The notes beneath the pieces are model-generated. The model saw nothing but the letters and a program-made list of their open reading frames with translations, did not search any database and was not told where the DNA came from. Positions 1 through 7,206 of a DNA stretch of 12,646 nt are shown piece by piece (the stretch's first letter is position 1; each line of letters opens with the position of its first letter). The position numbers and the translations under genes are program-made. Origin of the DNA: CAZUGA01 sp964619885 (GTDB lineage Bacteria > Pseudomonadota > Gammaproteobacteria > Methylococcales > UBA1147); contig CAZUGA010000068.1 of the NCBI GenBank assembly GCA_964619885.1, positions 1-12,646 of the forward strand, given 5' to 3'.

Positions 1-2038
1 TCAACCGATTCATTAATCTTTTTATTGATGCGACAACTACCTTGAAATCTACCGTAAACGCGTAGACCGACAAAGCACCTAATACGACCGGTGCTAGTGC
101 CAGAGTGCCGCCATAAACAGAACGCAGGCTAAAGCAAACCAACAGCCAGACCAATATCAAGGCAAACGAAACACTTTTAAATTGCGTACCAAGTAGACTG
201 TCGAGCCATTCGTAATCGACATTGACCCGTCCTGACAGGGTCGCTTTTATTTCCGCAGTATTGAAGGTTTCATCAATATATTTCTGGGTCGCCTCAACGA
301 CTACTTTGTTCTGTTGATAACGCGCTGAATCCATACGCGCCCTAACCAACGCCATGCGATAGTCATAGTCGATTTCTTCCTCAAAATCGGTCGGATCACC
401 ACTTGCCGAGTAGAGCAGAAAATATTGTGAGATTAAGTCGGCATCATCCGGAATCCTATACGCAGATGGCTCATTCTCATTCAATGAGCGGTTCATCTGT
501 TTGATATAGTCTACGATTGATGTACTGCCGTTCACGTGTGGCAATGCCGCCAGAAATTTCTGCAATGCATCTATCCGATGTAGATGTTGCGGTTTAAATA
601 TATCGCCCGCGGTCGGCGTTTCTATGACAATATCGAGGGTGTTGGAACCATCCAAAGTTTCATTGATTGCGCTGTCGGCCAAATAAATGGGTTCAGTCTT
701 TCGGAAGTTTTCAACCCATGACTCGTTGACTTCCAATTTAAGTGCTCCCATGACGCCTAGCACACTGATACAAAGCGCCAGAAAAAGTACCTTTTTGGTA
801 TTACCCAGTATCCAGCTGCCAACTTTGCCCATGATTTTGCTAAAAATATCCCGTTGTGCGCCTTGCGCATTAGACTTAAAGGCTGGGCTATGAACTGGCT
901 TGAGCAAGACTAACGCAGCAGGGACAAAAGTCAGCGAGAATAAACCAGCCATACCCAAACCAATCAGCGAAAACAGACCAAACGCTTGCATAGGCGGCAT
1001 AAAAGAAGAAACAGAAATACCCAAAAATCCGACCATGGATGTCAACGTGGTGATAGCGACGGGACGCCACATTAATACCATGGTGCGTACAACCAGTTCG
1101 CGCTGATTGTGGTTGGGATGATTCGCGAGTTCTTCGTAATACTGGCTGAGAACATGGATAGAATCGGCCACGGCAACACCGACTAATAAAACGGGCATAC
1201 TCGTGGTAATAACGTACACCGGCACCCCGGCACTGGCCATCAAGCCGACCGCTGCCGCCACGGCAGAAAGTATGACCACGCCTGGAATTATTGTGCCCCG
1301 CCAGGTACGAAAAGAAATTAAACAGAGCAGCGAAATAACCACCACGGAAATAGGCACTAAACGCGCCGCATCCGCATTGATATAGGTCACGAGATAACCC
1401 GAAACGGCACCATCCCCTGCCACATGTAGACTTTCACCGTTAGTAATCGGCGCGCGTTCAATTAAATCAAGGAATTTTTCATAGACCTTTGGCGCTTCAT
1501 TGATATCATAAACTTCGGTAACGATAAGCGTTGCCGAACCATCGCGTGCAACTAGACTGCCGACGTAAAGGGGGAAATCCATAACCGCTGAACGAATTTT
1601 GTCGGCGTCTTCCTGAGTCCTCGGCAATTTTTCAAGAAATGGTTCGACCAACATGCCATCTACATTTCCGGTGATGTTATCTTCGGTTGCAAGACTCACG
1701 ACACGATCGCGGTTAATCTCCGGCATCTTCATCACTTCATCCGTTAACCACTGGACGAGTTGTAGTGATTGGGAATTAAATACGCCGTATTCACCCTGAT
1801 TAATAACAGCAATGACCATCGGGTCTTTTAAGCCAAATAATTCCTCCACCTGATCACGATAGACAAGCGCTGGCTCGTCATCCGGTAAAAATGATTCCGA
1901 CCTAGAATCAATCGTCAGCTTGGGTATAAAAGCAGACGTGCCAACAATAATTAGCAATCCCAGGGTAATTATTGTTTTTGGTATCGCGGTAACTGCGGTA
2001 AAAAAACGATGTGATAGCGTTGATGATTTAGTTTGCAT
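1..2038 (-). CDS. RND/MMPL-family exporter, partial (C-terminal part beyond the left edge)
   Basis: This is an inner-membrane RND-superfamily exporter of the MMPL/hydrophobe type, expected to use the proton gradient to move a hydrophobic compound. About 679 codons are visible. Reading from the ATG at 2038: TM1 at roughly residues 10-30; a periplasmic loop starting with the family-typical SFLPDDEPALVYRDQVEELFG-like segment; a five-to-six-helix bundle at about 230-410, including VGVAVADSIHVLSQYYEEL with Asp292; TM7 near 415-435; a second periplasmic loop to about 615; then TM8 and the start of TM9. The start is supported by a GAGGGGG purine run 6-8 nt upstream. The gene overlaps the end of the 102-aa gene by 11 nt, so translational coupling is likely, and expression should follow the TetR-controlled promoter near 2395-2423. 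From about position 62 to the edge the residues no longer resemble the family's GLMG-x-LGI segment, although the frame stays open. Substrate unknown. Confidence 0.88.
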   Translation of the reverse strand, partial: MQTKSSTLSHRFFTAVTAIPKTIITLGLLIIVGTSAFIPKLTIDSRSESFLPDDEPALVYRDQVEELFGLKDPMVIAVINQGEYGVFNSQSLQLVQWLTDEVMKMPEINRDRVVSLATEDNITGNVDGMLVEPFLEKLPRTQEDADKIRSAVMDFPLYVGSLVARDGSATLIVTEVYDINEAPKVYEKFLDLIERAPITNGESLHVAGDGAVSGYLVTYINADAARLVPISVVVISLLCLISFRTWRGTIIPGVVILSAVAAAVGLMASAGVPVYVITTSMPVLLVGVAVADSIHVLSQYYEELANHPNHNQRELVVRTMVLMWRPVAITTLTSMVGFLGISVSSFMPPMQAFGLFSLIGLGMAGLFSLTFVPAALVLLKPVHSPAFKSNAQGAQRDIFSKIMGKVGSWILGNTKKVLFLALCISVLGVMGALKLEVNESWVENFRKTEPIYLADSAINETLDGSNTLDIVIETPTAGDIFKPQHLHRIDALQKFLAALPHVNGSTSIVDYIKQMNRSLNENEPSAYRIPDDADLISQYFLLYSASGDPTDFEEEIDYDYRMALVRARMDSARYQQNKVVVEATQKYIDETFNTAEIKATLSGRVNVDYEWLDSLLGTQFKSVSFALILVWLLVCFSLRSVYGGTLALAPVVLGALSVYAFTVDFKVVVASIKRLMNRL
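30..39. repeat. Left-edge copy of a 10-bp inverted motif
   Basis: gcgacaacta here is the exact reverse complement of tagttgtcgc at 12613-12622. Both copies sit in the outermost 40 bp of the window, where the flanking gene loses family resemblance. This is consistent with a contig ending in copies of the same genomic repeat, or with an artefact. Confidence 0.35.
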
Positions 2039-2336
2039 TACCCACCCCCTCAACTGCCACGAGTTCACTGCTACCTCTGGCACAATAATCCGGCTTACCC
2101 GTCACGTAGTGGGAAATAGCGACCGACGTTTTCAGCACAAACTGGTCGGAACATTCCCCGTGATGATTGCCTAATAGCGGAATGCCCCCGCTGGAATTTC
2201 GTCCCATAAGATCGTAGTTTCGTTGCCCGCTTTCTGTCAGACGAGCCTTGTACGGCGAGTAAATCCGCGCTGTTTCCTCTAACATGCTGGAAAATCGCGG
2301 GGCATTAATCCTGTTAGCTGCGTTTAGTTTGGCCAT
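2028..2336 (-). CDS. Unrecognised 102-aa protein, first gene of the exporter operon
   Basis: I do not recognise this protein. It starts at the ATG at 2336 (MAKLNAANRINAPRF), which has a GAGGAG Shine-Dalgarno sequence 8 nt upstream. An upstream in-frame extension to 2411 is unlikely because it would run through the promoter and operators. The protein is 102 residues, hydrophilic, with no signal peptide or membrane helix. It is rich in Asn, Ser, Gly and Arg, and has two Cys in the C-terminal half (GECSDQF and PDYCARG). The stop lies inside the start region of the RND gene (11-nt overlap), and the promoter and two operators lie directly upstream. Its placement between the regulated promoter and the exporter suggests a role with the exporter, for example an accessory or enzyme fragment, but nothing in the sequence proves it. 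It could also be the remnant of a longer gene. The ribosome-binding site and the coupling argue that it is translated. Confidence 0.6.
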   Translation of the reverse strand: MAKLNAANRINAPRFSSMLEETARIYSPYKARLTESGQRNYDLMGRNSSGGIPLLGNHHGECSDQFVLKTSVAISHYVTGKPDYCARGSSELVAVEGVGNAN

Positions 2337-2368
2337 CCAAATTCTCCTCAACTGAAAATGAACCTTAA

Positions 2369-2386
2369 ACAAACCAACTGGTCTGT
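2369..2386. promoter_or_regulatory. Operator 1 for the divergent TetR regulator
   Basis: The site is ACAAACCAACTGGTCTGT. It has two 8-bp arms around a central AC, with one arm mismatch (A at 2372 against C at 2383). It differs from operator 2 at only two of 18 positions. The implied consensus is ACAGACCA-AC-TGGTCTGT, a perfect palindrome of the size TetR dimers bind. On the minus strand it lies just downstream of the predicted -10, over the expected transcription start, so binding should block initiation. The assignment to the neighbouring TetR gene is inference from position. Confidence 0.62.
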
Positions 2387-2394
2387 TTGTATTA

Positions 2395-2423
2395 ACGATA
2401 GCACAGACCAACTAGTCTGTCTA
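2395..2423 (-). promoter_or_regulatory. Sigma70-type promoter of the 102-aa gene and RND exporter
   Basis: On the minus strand, TAGACA (2418-2423, five of six matches to TTGACA) is followed after exactly 17 bp by TATCGT (2395-2400, four of six to TATAAT). Operator 2 occupies the spacer and operator 1 the expected start site. This predicts a leader of roughly 50 nt before the ATG at 2336. It is seen by eye only. Confidence 0.5.
2403..2420. promoter_or_regulatory. Operator 2 for the divergent TetR regulator
   Basis: The site is ACAGACCAACTAGTCTGT, the same 18-bp palindrome as operator 1 in the same orientation, 34 bp away centre to centre, with one arm mismatch (A at 2414). It fills the spacer of the minus-strand promoter and lies directly upstream of the TATAAT that probably serves the tetR gene. 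One bound dimer here could therefore repress both directions. Confidence 0.62.
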
Positions 2424-2427
2424 TAAT
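2422..2427 (+). promoter_or_regulatory. Candidate -10 box of the tetR gene
   Basis: A perfect TATAAT lies immediately 3' of operator 2. No good -35 is seen at the right distance, since the operator occupies that place. This suggests a weak, autorepressed promoter with a leader of about 155 nt before the tetR ATG. The leader (about 2434-2590) has a GC-rich stretch near 2490-2530 but no convincing hairpin, riboswitch or reading frame. Confidence 0.4.
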
Positions 2428-2590
2428 GTTTGTAAATCACTATGCTTTTTCAAAGGCTATAAACGTTGCTCTAGCCTTGGGGTCACCGACCACGCCATTT
2501 CGGCACCGGCGGCAAGCCTCCGCACAGGGATGGAATATTCAGCGTCTATCGGATTGGGTATGCACTGCCCTAACTAATTGAGGACTAAAA

Positions 2591-3202
2591 ATGACAACAG
2601 AACGCAACCCAGAAAACACCCGCCTGAAAATCCTCAAAGCGTCATTTGAAGAAATACACCGGCACGGCTACCAAGGTATGCGGATAGATCAGGTTTTGAA
2701 AAGCACCGGCCTGAAAAAAGGCGCGCTCTATCATCATTTTCCCAGCAAACAAGCGCTAGCCTATGCGGTATTTGAAGAATTAATACAAAAGCGCCTGACG
2801 GAGCTATGGATCGATCCACTGAAAAACTTTACCGATCCTTTAGAAGGGATTCACAGCTTATTCGAAAACCTGGATAGCGCGTGGAGCGAGAAGTTTTTCA
2901 TCCTAGGCTGCCCGTTGAATAACCTATCACAAGAAATGTCACCGATTGACGAGGAGTTCAGGCGCAGGATTGAGAAATTTTTTGACCACTGGAAAACAGC
3001 CATGGCGGATGCGTTGAAAAATGGTCAGGAACAAGGCGTCGTCGATAAATCAATTAATATCTACGAAAGCGCCATCTTTCTACTGGCGGCAATTGAAGGC
3101 GCACTGGGCCTGACAAAAAACCATCAGAATAAAGAAATTTATTACGCCTGTGGTAGGGAGCTTAAGCGCTATCTGGCTACATTGAAGGCAAACAAAAAGT
3201 GA
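2591..3202 (+). CDS. TetR/AcrR-family repressor (LmrA/YxaF-like C-terminal domain)
   Basis: This is a DNA-binding transcriptional repressor of 203 residues, normal TetR size. The N-terminal domain shows the family helix-turn-helix at about residues 31-52, with IDQVLKSTGLKKGALYHHF followed by PSKQAL. The ligand-binding half carries GCPLNNLSQEMS (106-117) and a downstream FRRRIEKFFDHWK segment, as in the LmrA/YxaF-like C-terminal group. The start has a GAGG ribosome-binding site 7-8 nt upstream. It is divergent from the exporter unit, with two matching palindromes in between. The natural reading is a local repressor of the exporter and of itself, released by a hydrophobic or toxic ligand. The ligand cannot be read from the sequence. 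It converges on the M48 protease gene across 63 bp, where I see no clear terminator. Confidence 0.9.
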   Translation: MTTERNPENTRLKILKASFEEIHRHGYQGMRIDQVLKSTGLKKGALYHHFPSKQALAYAVFEELIQKRLTELWIDPLKNFTDPLEGIHSLFENLDSAWSEKFFILGCPLNNLSQEMSPIDEEFRRRIEKFFDHWKTAMADALKNGQEQGVVDKSINIYESAIFLLAAIEGALGLTKNHQNKEIYYACGRELKRYLATLKANKK

Positions 3203-3265
3203 AGTGGCCACAAAGCTGCGGCGTTCGGCCTACATTCGTTCAAGAAAACCAACCCTACCAAAACT

Positions 3266-4546
3266 TCAAGGTTTGTCACTAGTTTGAAACGATTGCCGCT
3301 CGACAAACAATATCCTTTCCTTAAATGCTTCTGCCATATGTATGCGTCGAACATTCGCCGGATGGGTATAGAAAACCACTTCAATCCAAGCCGGTGGGAA
3401 CACCTGCGATAGGTTTTGCCGGGCAAGTTTGACGCTGGTTTGAATAAACGTTTCGGGATCGCGGGTTAATTCCAGTGATATCTGGTCTGCTTCCATTTCC
3501 ATCTGCCGCGAAACCCAATTTGCCGGGGCCATGACGAAATAGGCCGATACGATATAAATGACGTAAACGGGCAACGCGAGCACCGGGTCCGTTCGCCGCG
3601 AAATCCCTCGAATACGATTTTTCAGGATCCACGATAGGATTTGATGCAGTATAAAAAGCCCTATCACCAGACCAACAATCGCGATCAATATGCCTTTAAT
3701 GATGTGCTTTTGTTTCCAGTGGGCCAATTCGTGCGCGACGATGTTTATAATTTCTTTGTCGCTATATTTTTGTAGCAGCGTGTCGTAGAGCACGATTCGT
3801 TGAGTGCCCAAAAATCCTGAGAAATAAGCGTTGGCGCGCAATGTTCGCCGGCTTGCATCGGCGACCCAAATATTATCGACATCCACGCCACTATCGCCCG
3901 CCAAATCGACCAATTGCTGGTTGAGCTTCGAATCATCCAATTTTTTGAATTGATTGAATAATGGATCGATAACCAACGGAGCAAGCATGATGTAGCCCAC
4001 GGCGAGTACACCCAACATCAGCCCGGAAACCAACCACCAGCAACGTTGAAATCGCGCAAACATGGCCAACACAGCCAGCATGGGCACACAAATCGTTAGC
4101 CACGCGATAGACTTCATGGCCATCCAGTCCAGCAAAAAAGCGCTCAAGCGATCTTGGCGTAGACCGAAATCATGGGCCAAATTGAAATGCGCCAATAAAA
4201 ACGGTAATCGAATTATAGAAAATATCGCGAAAACAATACTGATGATTATCAAACGTGCCAACCATGGTCGGTTACCGCTAAGCATCTCGAAGAATCGCGC
4301 AATTTTGAATACCCGACGCGTCAGCAAAATAAAAACGAAAAGGAATACGATAGCAATATGCGCGAAAAACAAGCCAAGCCTTTCATGGTGATAAGCCGCT
4401 GCTTTAATCAGAAACTGTTTGTCGTAATATCTGGAAACTACATCATCCAGCGCTGGTTTTGGATAGGTCGATTGCGCAAATATAAAATCGTACGTTAGGA
4501 ATAGCCCTATGCCGCAAACAACCACCAACATCAGATTTCTGTACAT
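3266..4546 (-). CDS. M48-family zinc metalloprotease, Ste24/CAAX-protease type
   Basis: This is an integral inner-membrane zinc endopeptidase of the Ste24 type, about 426 residues from the ATG at 4546. A TTG 12 nt and a GTG 6 nt upstream are possible, and no start has a strong ribosome-binding site. It opens with a membrane anchor (MYRNLMLVVVCGIGLFL), followed by the multi-helix M48 N-terminal domain. Next come the family blocks APLVIDPLFNQF and ASRRTLRANAYFSGFLGT with IVLYDTLL. The catalytic HELAH is at residues 272-276 with Glu273, the third zinc ligand is Glu350 in SRQMEMEADQ, and THPANVRRI lies near the C-terminus. All catalytic residues are present, so it should be active. Bacterial members are linked to membrane-protein quality control; prenyl-CAAX processing is not expected in bacteria. 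It is last of the minus-strand run, 126 bp after the DUF1801 gene, and may have its own promoter. Confidence 0.92.
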   Translation of the reverse strand: MYRNLMLVVVCGIGLFLTYDFIFAQSTYPKPALDDVVSRYYDKQFLIKAAAYHHERLGLFFAHIAIVFLFVFILLTRRVFKIARFFEMLSGNRPWLARLIIISIVFAIFSIIRLPFLLAHFNLAHDFGLRQDRLSAFLLDWMAMKSIAWLTICVPMLAVLAMFARFQRCWWLVSGLMLGVLAVGYIMLAPLVIDPLFNQFKKLDDSKLNQQLVDLAGDSGVDVDNIWVADASRRTLRANAYFSGFLGTQRIVLYDTLLQKYSDKEIINIVAHELAHWKQKHIIKGILIAIVGLVIGLFILHQILSWILKNRIRGISRRTDPVLALPVYVIYIVSAYFVMAPANWVSRQMEMEADQISLELTRDPETFIQTSVKLARQNLSQVFPPAWIEVVFYTHPANVRRIHMAEAFKERILFVERQSFQTSDKP

Positions 4547-4560
4547 GGACACGAGCAAAC

Positions 4561-4578
4561 TAAAATGCTGCTATTTTA
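4561..4578. repeat. Small inverted repeat upstream of the M48 protease gene
   Basis: TAAAAT and ATTTTA arms flank a 6-bp centre (GCTGCT on the plus strand), ending 14 nt before the protease ATG. It could be an operator or a weak leader hairpin. It is short and AT-rich, so chance is a fair explanation. Confidence 0.25.
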
Positions 4579-4684
4579 AGAAAGGCAGCCTAATCAATAT
4601 TGGCCGGAACCGATGATACCCATCAGACTATTCCATCATGATCGAACAACTAATCCTAAATTAAAACCAACAATCGTACTTCCG

Positions 4685-5032
4685 TTAATGCCCTTTGGGA
4701 TGATCGATCGCATGCTTAACAACTCCTCGCACATCATCCAGTGGCATAGGATCACTGTCCTTAAAGTTGATACAGCCTTTGCCAGTTTTTATCTTCGGAT
4801 GTTTTGATTTAAAGCTTTCGATATGATGGTAACCACAGGTATATAGTGAAATATAATTTTTCTGGTTAGCAATCGCGACCCAACCATCCCCAAATTGATA
4901 AGTCGGCATTTTGTAGCGCATATCGACTATCGCATTGGGAAACAGATTAGTGATCAGCCCATGAAGCGTTTCTATTCTGGATTTACGGCTGGCCGGAATG
5001 GACGCAAAATAGAGTTCGACTTGATCGCTCAC
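4685..5032 (-). CDS. DUF1801 (YdhG-like) protein
   Basis: A small cytoplasmic protein of 115 residues in the DUF1801/YdhG family, whose B. subtilis relative is described as a frataxin-like iron chaperone. The family pattern is visible: an N-terminal helix with SRKSRIETLHGLI, then MRYKMPTYQFGDGWVAIANQ, then YISLYTCGYH and a C-terminal FKDSDPMPLDDVRGVV. The start is a GTG, with no clear Shine-Dalgarno sequence. The stop of the upstream molybdopterin enzyme is only 14 nt away, so translation may depend on ribosomes leaving that gene. The pairing with an Fe-S enzyme invites a link to iron supply, but DUF1801 proteins are widespread and the link is only a guess. Confidence 0.82.
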   Translation of the reverse strand: MSDQVELYFASIPASRKSRIETLHGLITNLFPNAIVDMRYKMPTYQFGDGWVAIANQKNYISLYTCGYHHIESFKSKHPKIKTGKGCINFKDSDPMPLDDVRGVVKHAIDHPKGH

Positions 5033-5046
5033 TAATACAAAATACG

Positions 5047-7170
5047 CTAAGCCACCGCTTCGACCTGCACCAAATTATCCGAAAAGGTCGGCGCGTGGCC
5101 CATATTGACGAATTCGGCCGAGCTAATACAATTGACCGTCCCTTTGTTCAACTGGCGCCAGTAACCCAAGGTCGCGACGACTATCCCAGAATTCACATCA
5201 TCGGTAATTTTGGCGTCTCCTTCAAAGCTGCCCCGATCGTTAAACACCCTGACCTTGTCTCCGTTTCGGATAGCACGTTCCGCGGCGTCCGCGGCATTGA
5301 TCAACACGGATTGCGCACCCTGCCCCTGGATTTTCTGATCCATATTCGCGTAACAGGAATTTAAAAATCCGTGGCTCTTGGGCGATACAATATTCAGTGG
5401 GTATTTAGCCGATAATTCTGGATTGCTGGCTGGCGTTTCGCGCGGCGCGACGTAATCCGGTAGGCTGTCCAGCGGTTCCGACGGTTGCAAGGCTTCGTAC
5501 ATTTGCCGAAACGGCCCGGCCACAAAATTGGTTGCGCCGTCGATCTTGAATTCACATTTGCCCGAAGGCGTTGGAAAATTGCCGTCTTTATGGGGCGCCC
5601 TGTTATCCCGGGATCCTACGTTAAGGTGGGCAAAACCGTGTTCGCGCAGATAATCCAGGTCTATGCCATCGCAAGCCGGAGATTTCCAATCCACATATTT
5701 TTGCAGACACTCCGAATCCGACCATTTGAAATTTTCCTCTTCAAAACCCATGCGCGCGGCCAAACGCCGAAATATTTCATAGTTTGGAACCGCCTCTCCT
5801 GGCGATTCAACGCATTTTTCATTGTAGGTCAGGTACAAGTGCCCCCAAGAAAGAATGATATCTTCCATCTCCGCCCCCATCGACGCGGGAAGAACAATAT
5901 CCGCGTACGAGGCTGTATCCGAGATAAAGTGTTCGGCTGAAACCAGGAAAAAATCTTCGTTCATCAACCCCGCAACAATTTTGTCCGTTTCCGGCGCTTG
6001 AGTAACCGGGTTGGCATTCCAACACATCATCGATTTGATCGGTGTTTGCAAGTCCGCTTCACCCGTCAAGGCCCGACCAACCTGTAAGGCATTGATCACC
6101 GGGGTACCCTGTGGAATCAGATCAGGTCGGCAAATCACGTCGAAATTGTAAGGGTGCTCCCACACCGAAAACTGCTGCGCACCACCGCCGACGTGCCGCC
6201 AAGCACCGGTTAGCGCAGGAAGGCAGGTCACGGCACGGATGGTTTGCCCTCCGCCATAGTGCCGTTCCAGAGCGACGCCGAGTCGTATTGCAGCCGGTTG
6301 CGTCGTCGCAAATTCGCGCGCCAACTGACGAATATCATCCGCCGGAATTCCGGTGATTTGCTCTGCCCATTCCGGTGTCCGGTCCTGCGCCCGCGCCGCT
6401 AAGTCATCGTAGCCCACGGTGTAATTCTGCACATAATCCTGATCGACCAGCCCTTGCTCGATGATGCTATTGATCATGGCCATAGCCAGGGCACCGTCGG
6501 TTCCGGGTTTGGGTGCAATATGCCAATCGGCTTCTTTTGCTGTTCTGGATGCAAACGCATCGATCACGACGACCTTCGCACCTTTTTTCTGCGCGTCTTT
6601 TACGACATGCCAATGATGCAAATTGGTGCTAACAGAATTGCACGCCCACAAAATGATATATTTAGAGTGAACGAAACTTTCCGGATCGACCCCAGAAGTA
6701 GGTCCAACGGTCAACAGCCACGCGGTACAAGAACCCTCACCGCAAAAGGTACGCTCACAAACCGTCGCACCCATACGGTTGAAAAAAGCATCGCCGCCGT
6801 TCAAGCCATGTACCAAGCCTTGGTGCCCCAGATAACTGTACGGCAAAATGGCCTGCGGTCCGTATTGATCGATGATCGCCTTCCATTTATCAACAATCTC
6901 ATCCAACGCCCGATCCCAACTAATACGTTCAAATTCTCCACTACCCTTGGGTCCACTCCTGCGTAGCGGGTATAAAACGCGATCTGGGTGGTAGTGGCGT
7001 TTCTCGTAATCTTTTAATTTAACGCAAAGGCCGCCGCGGGTCATTGGGTGATCCGGATTGCCTTTGACACCGCTTAGTTTTCCATGCTCAACTTCGAAAA
7101 CCATCGAGCAGGTATCGGGACAATCGTGAGGACAACCTCCGTGATGCATCGTTTTAACTACAGTCGCCAT
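5047..7170 (-). CDS. Molybdopterin-dependent oxidoreductase (DMSO reductase/formate dehydrogenase superfamily)
   Basis: A 707-residue cytoplasmic catalytic subunit with no Tat signal. It carries one [4Fe-4S] site (Cys13, Cys17, Cys21, Cys49 in CPHDCPDTC...GGLCVK). Next come the bis-molybdopterin guanine dinucleotide domains, with WDRALDEI near 85 and KYIILWACNSVSTN near 170. TFCGEGS at 141-147 puts Cys143 at the position of the Mo-ligating Cys/Sec in formate dehydrogenases. YADIVLPASMGAEMED is the usual late block, and a C-terminal molydopterin-binding domain contains NGDKVRVFNDRG. Its length suits the single-subunit group. No electron-transfer Fe-S or membrane subunit is adjacent, so substrate and electron partner cannot be named; oxidoreductases for formate, sulfur oxyanions or S-/N-oxides are all possible. 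The ATG has GGAG 8-9 nt upstream. It follows serS by 36 nt and precedes the DUF1801 gene by 14 nt, probably on one transcript. Confidence 0.9.
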   Translation of the reverse strand: MATVVKTMHHGGCPHDCPDTCSMVFEVEHGKLSGVKGNPDHPMTRGGLCVKLKDYEKRHYHPDRVLYPLRRSGPKGSGEFERISWDRALDEIVDKWKAIIDQYGPQAILPYSYLGHQGLVHGLNGGDAFFNRMGATVCERTFCGEGSCTAWLLTVGPTSGVDPESFVHSKYIILWACNSVSTNLHHWHVVKDAQKKGAKVVVIDAFASRTAKEADWHIAPKPGTDGALAMAMINSIIEQGLVDQDYVQNYTVGYDDLAARAQDRTPEWAEQITGIPADDIRQLAREFATTQPAAIRLGVALERHYGGGQTIRAVTCLPALTGAWRHVGGGAQQFSVWEHPYNFDVICRPDLIPQGTPVINALQVGRALTGEADLQTPIKSMMCWNANPVTQAPETDKIVAGLMNEDFFLVSAEHFISDTASYADIVLPASMGAEMEDIILSWGHLYLTYNEKCVESPGEAVPNYEIFRRLAARMGFEEENFKWSDSECLQKYVDWKSPACDGIDLDYLREHGFAHLNVGSRDNRAPHKDGNFPTPSGKCEFKIDGATNFVAGPFRQMYEALQPSEPLDSLPDYVAPRETPASNPELSAKYPLNIVSPKSHGFLNSCYANMDQKIQGQGAQSVLINAADAAERAIRNGDKVRVFNDRGSFEGDAKITDDVNSGIVVATLGYWRQLNKGTVNCISSAEFVNMGHAPTFSDNLVQVEAVA

Positions 7171-7206
7171 TGCTACACTCCACTAGGGTTAAAATTTTGC
7201 AATCGC

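Noticed and set aside
2337..2411. N-terminal extension of the 102-aa protein to position 2411
   Set aside because: The extension would be coded by the promoter, the operators and the Shine-Dalgarno region. The ATG at 2336 has its own GAGGAG.
3203..3265. Bidirectional terminator between tetR and the M48 protease gene
   Set aside because: The only inverted match (aaactt / aaggttt) is short, has a mismatch and lacks a T-run, so I do not call it.
5485..5940. A 151-codon plus-strand open frame inside the molybdopterin oxidoreductase gene
   Set aside because: It is fully antisense to a strongly conserved 707-aa enzyme, has no ribosome-binding site worth noting, and its composition is that expected from reverse-complemented codons.
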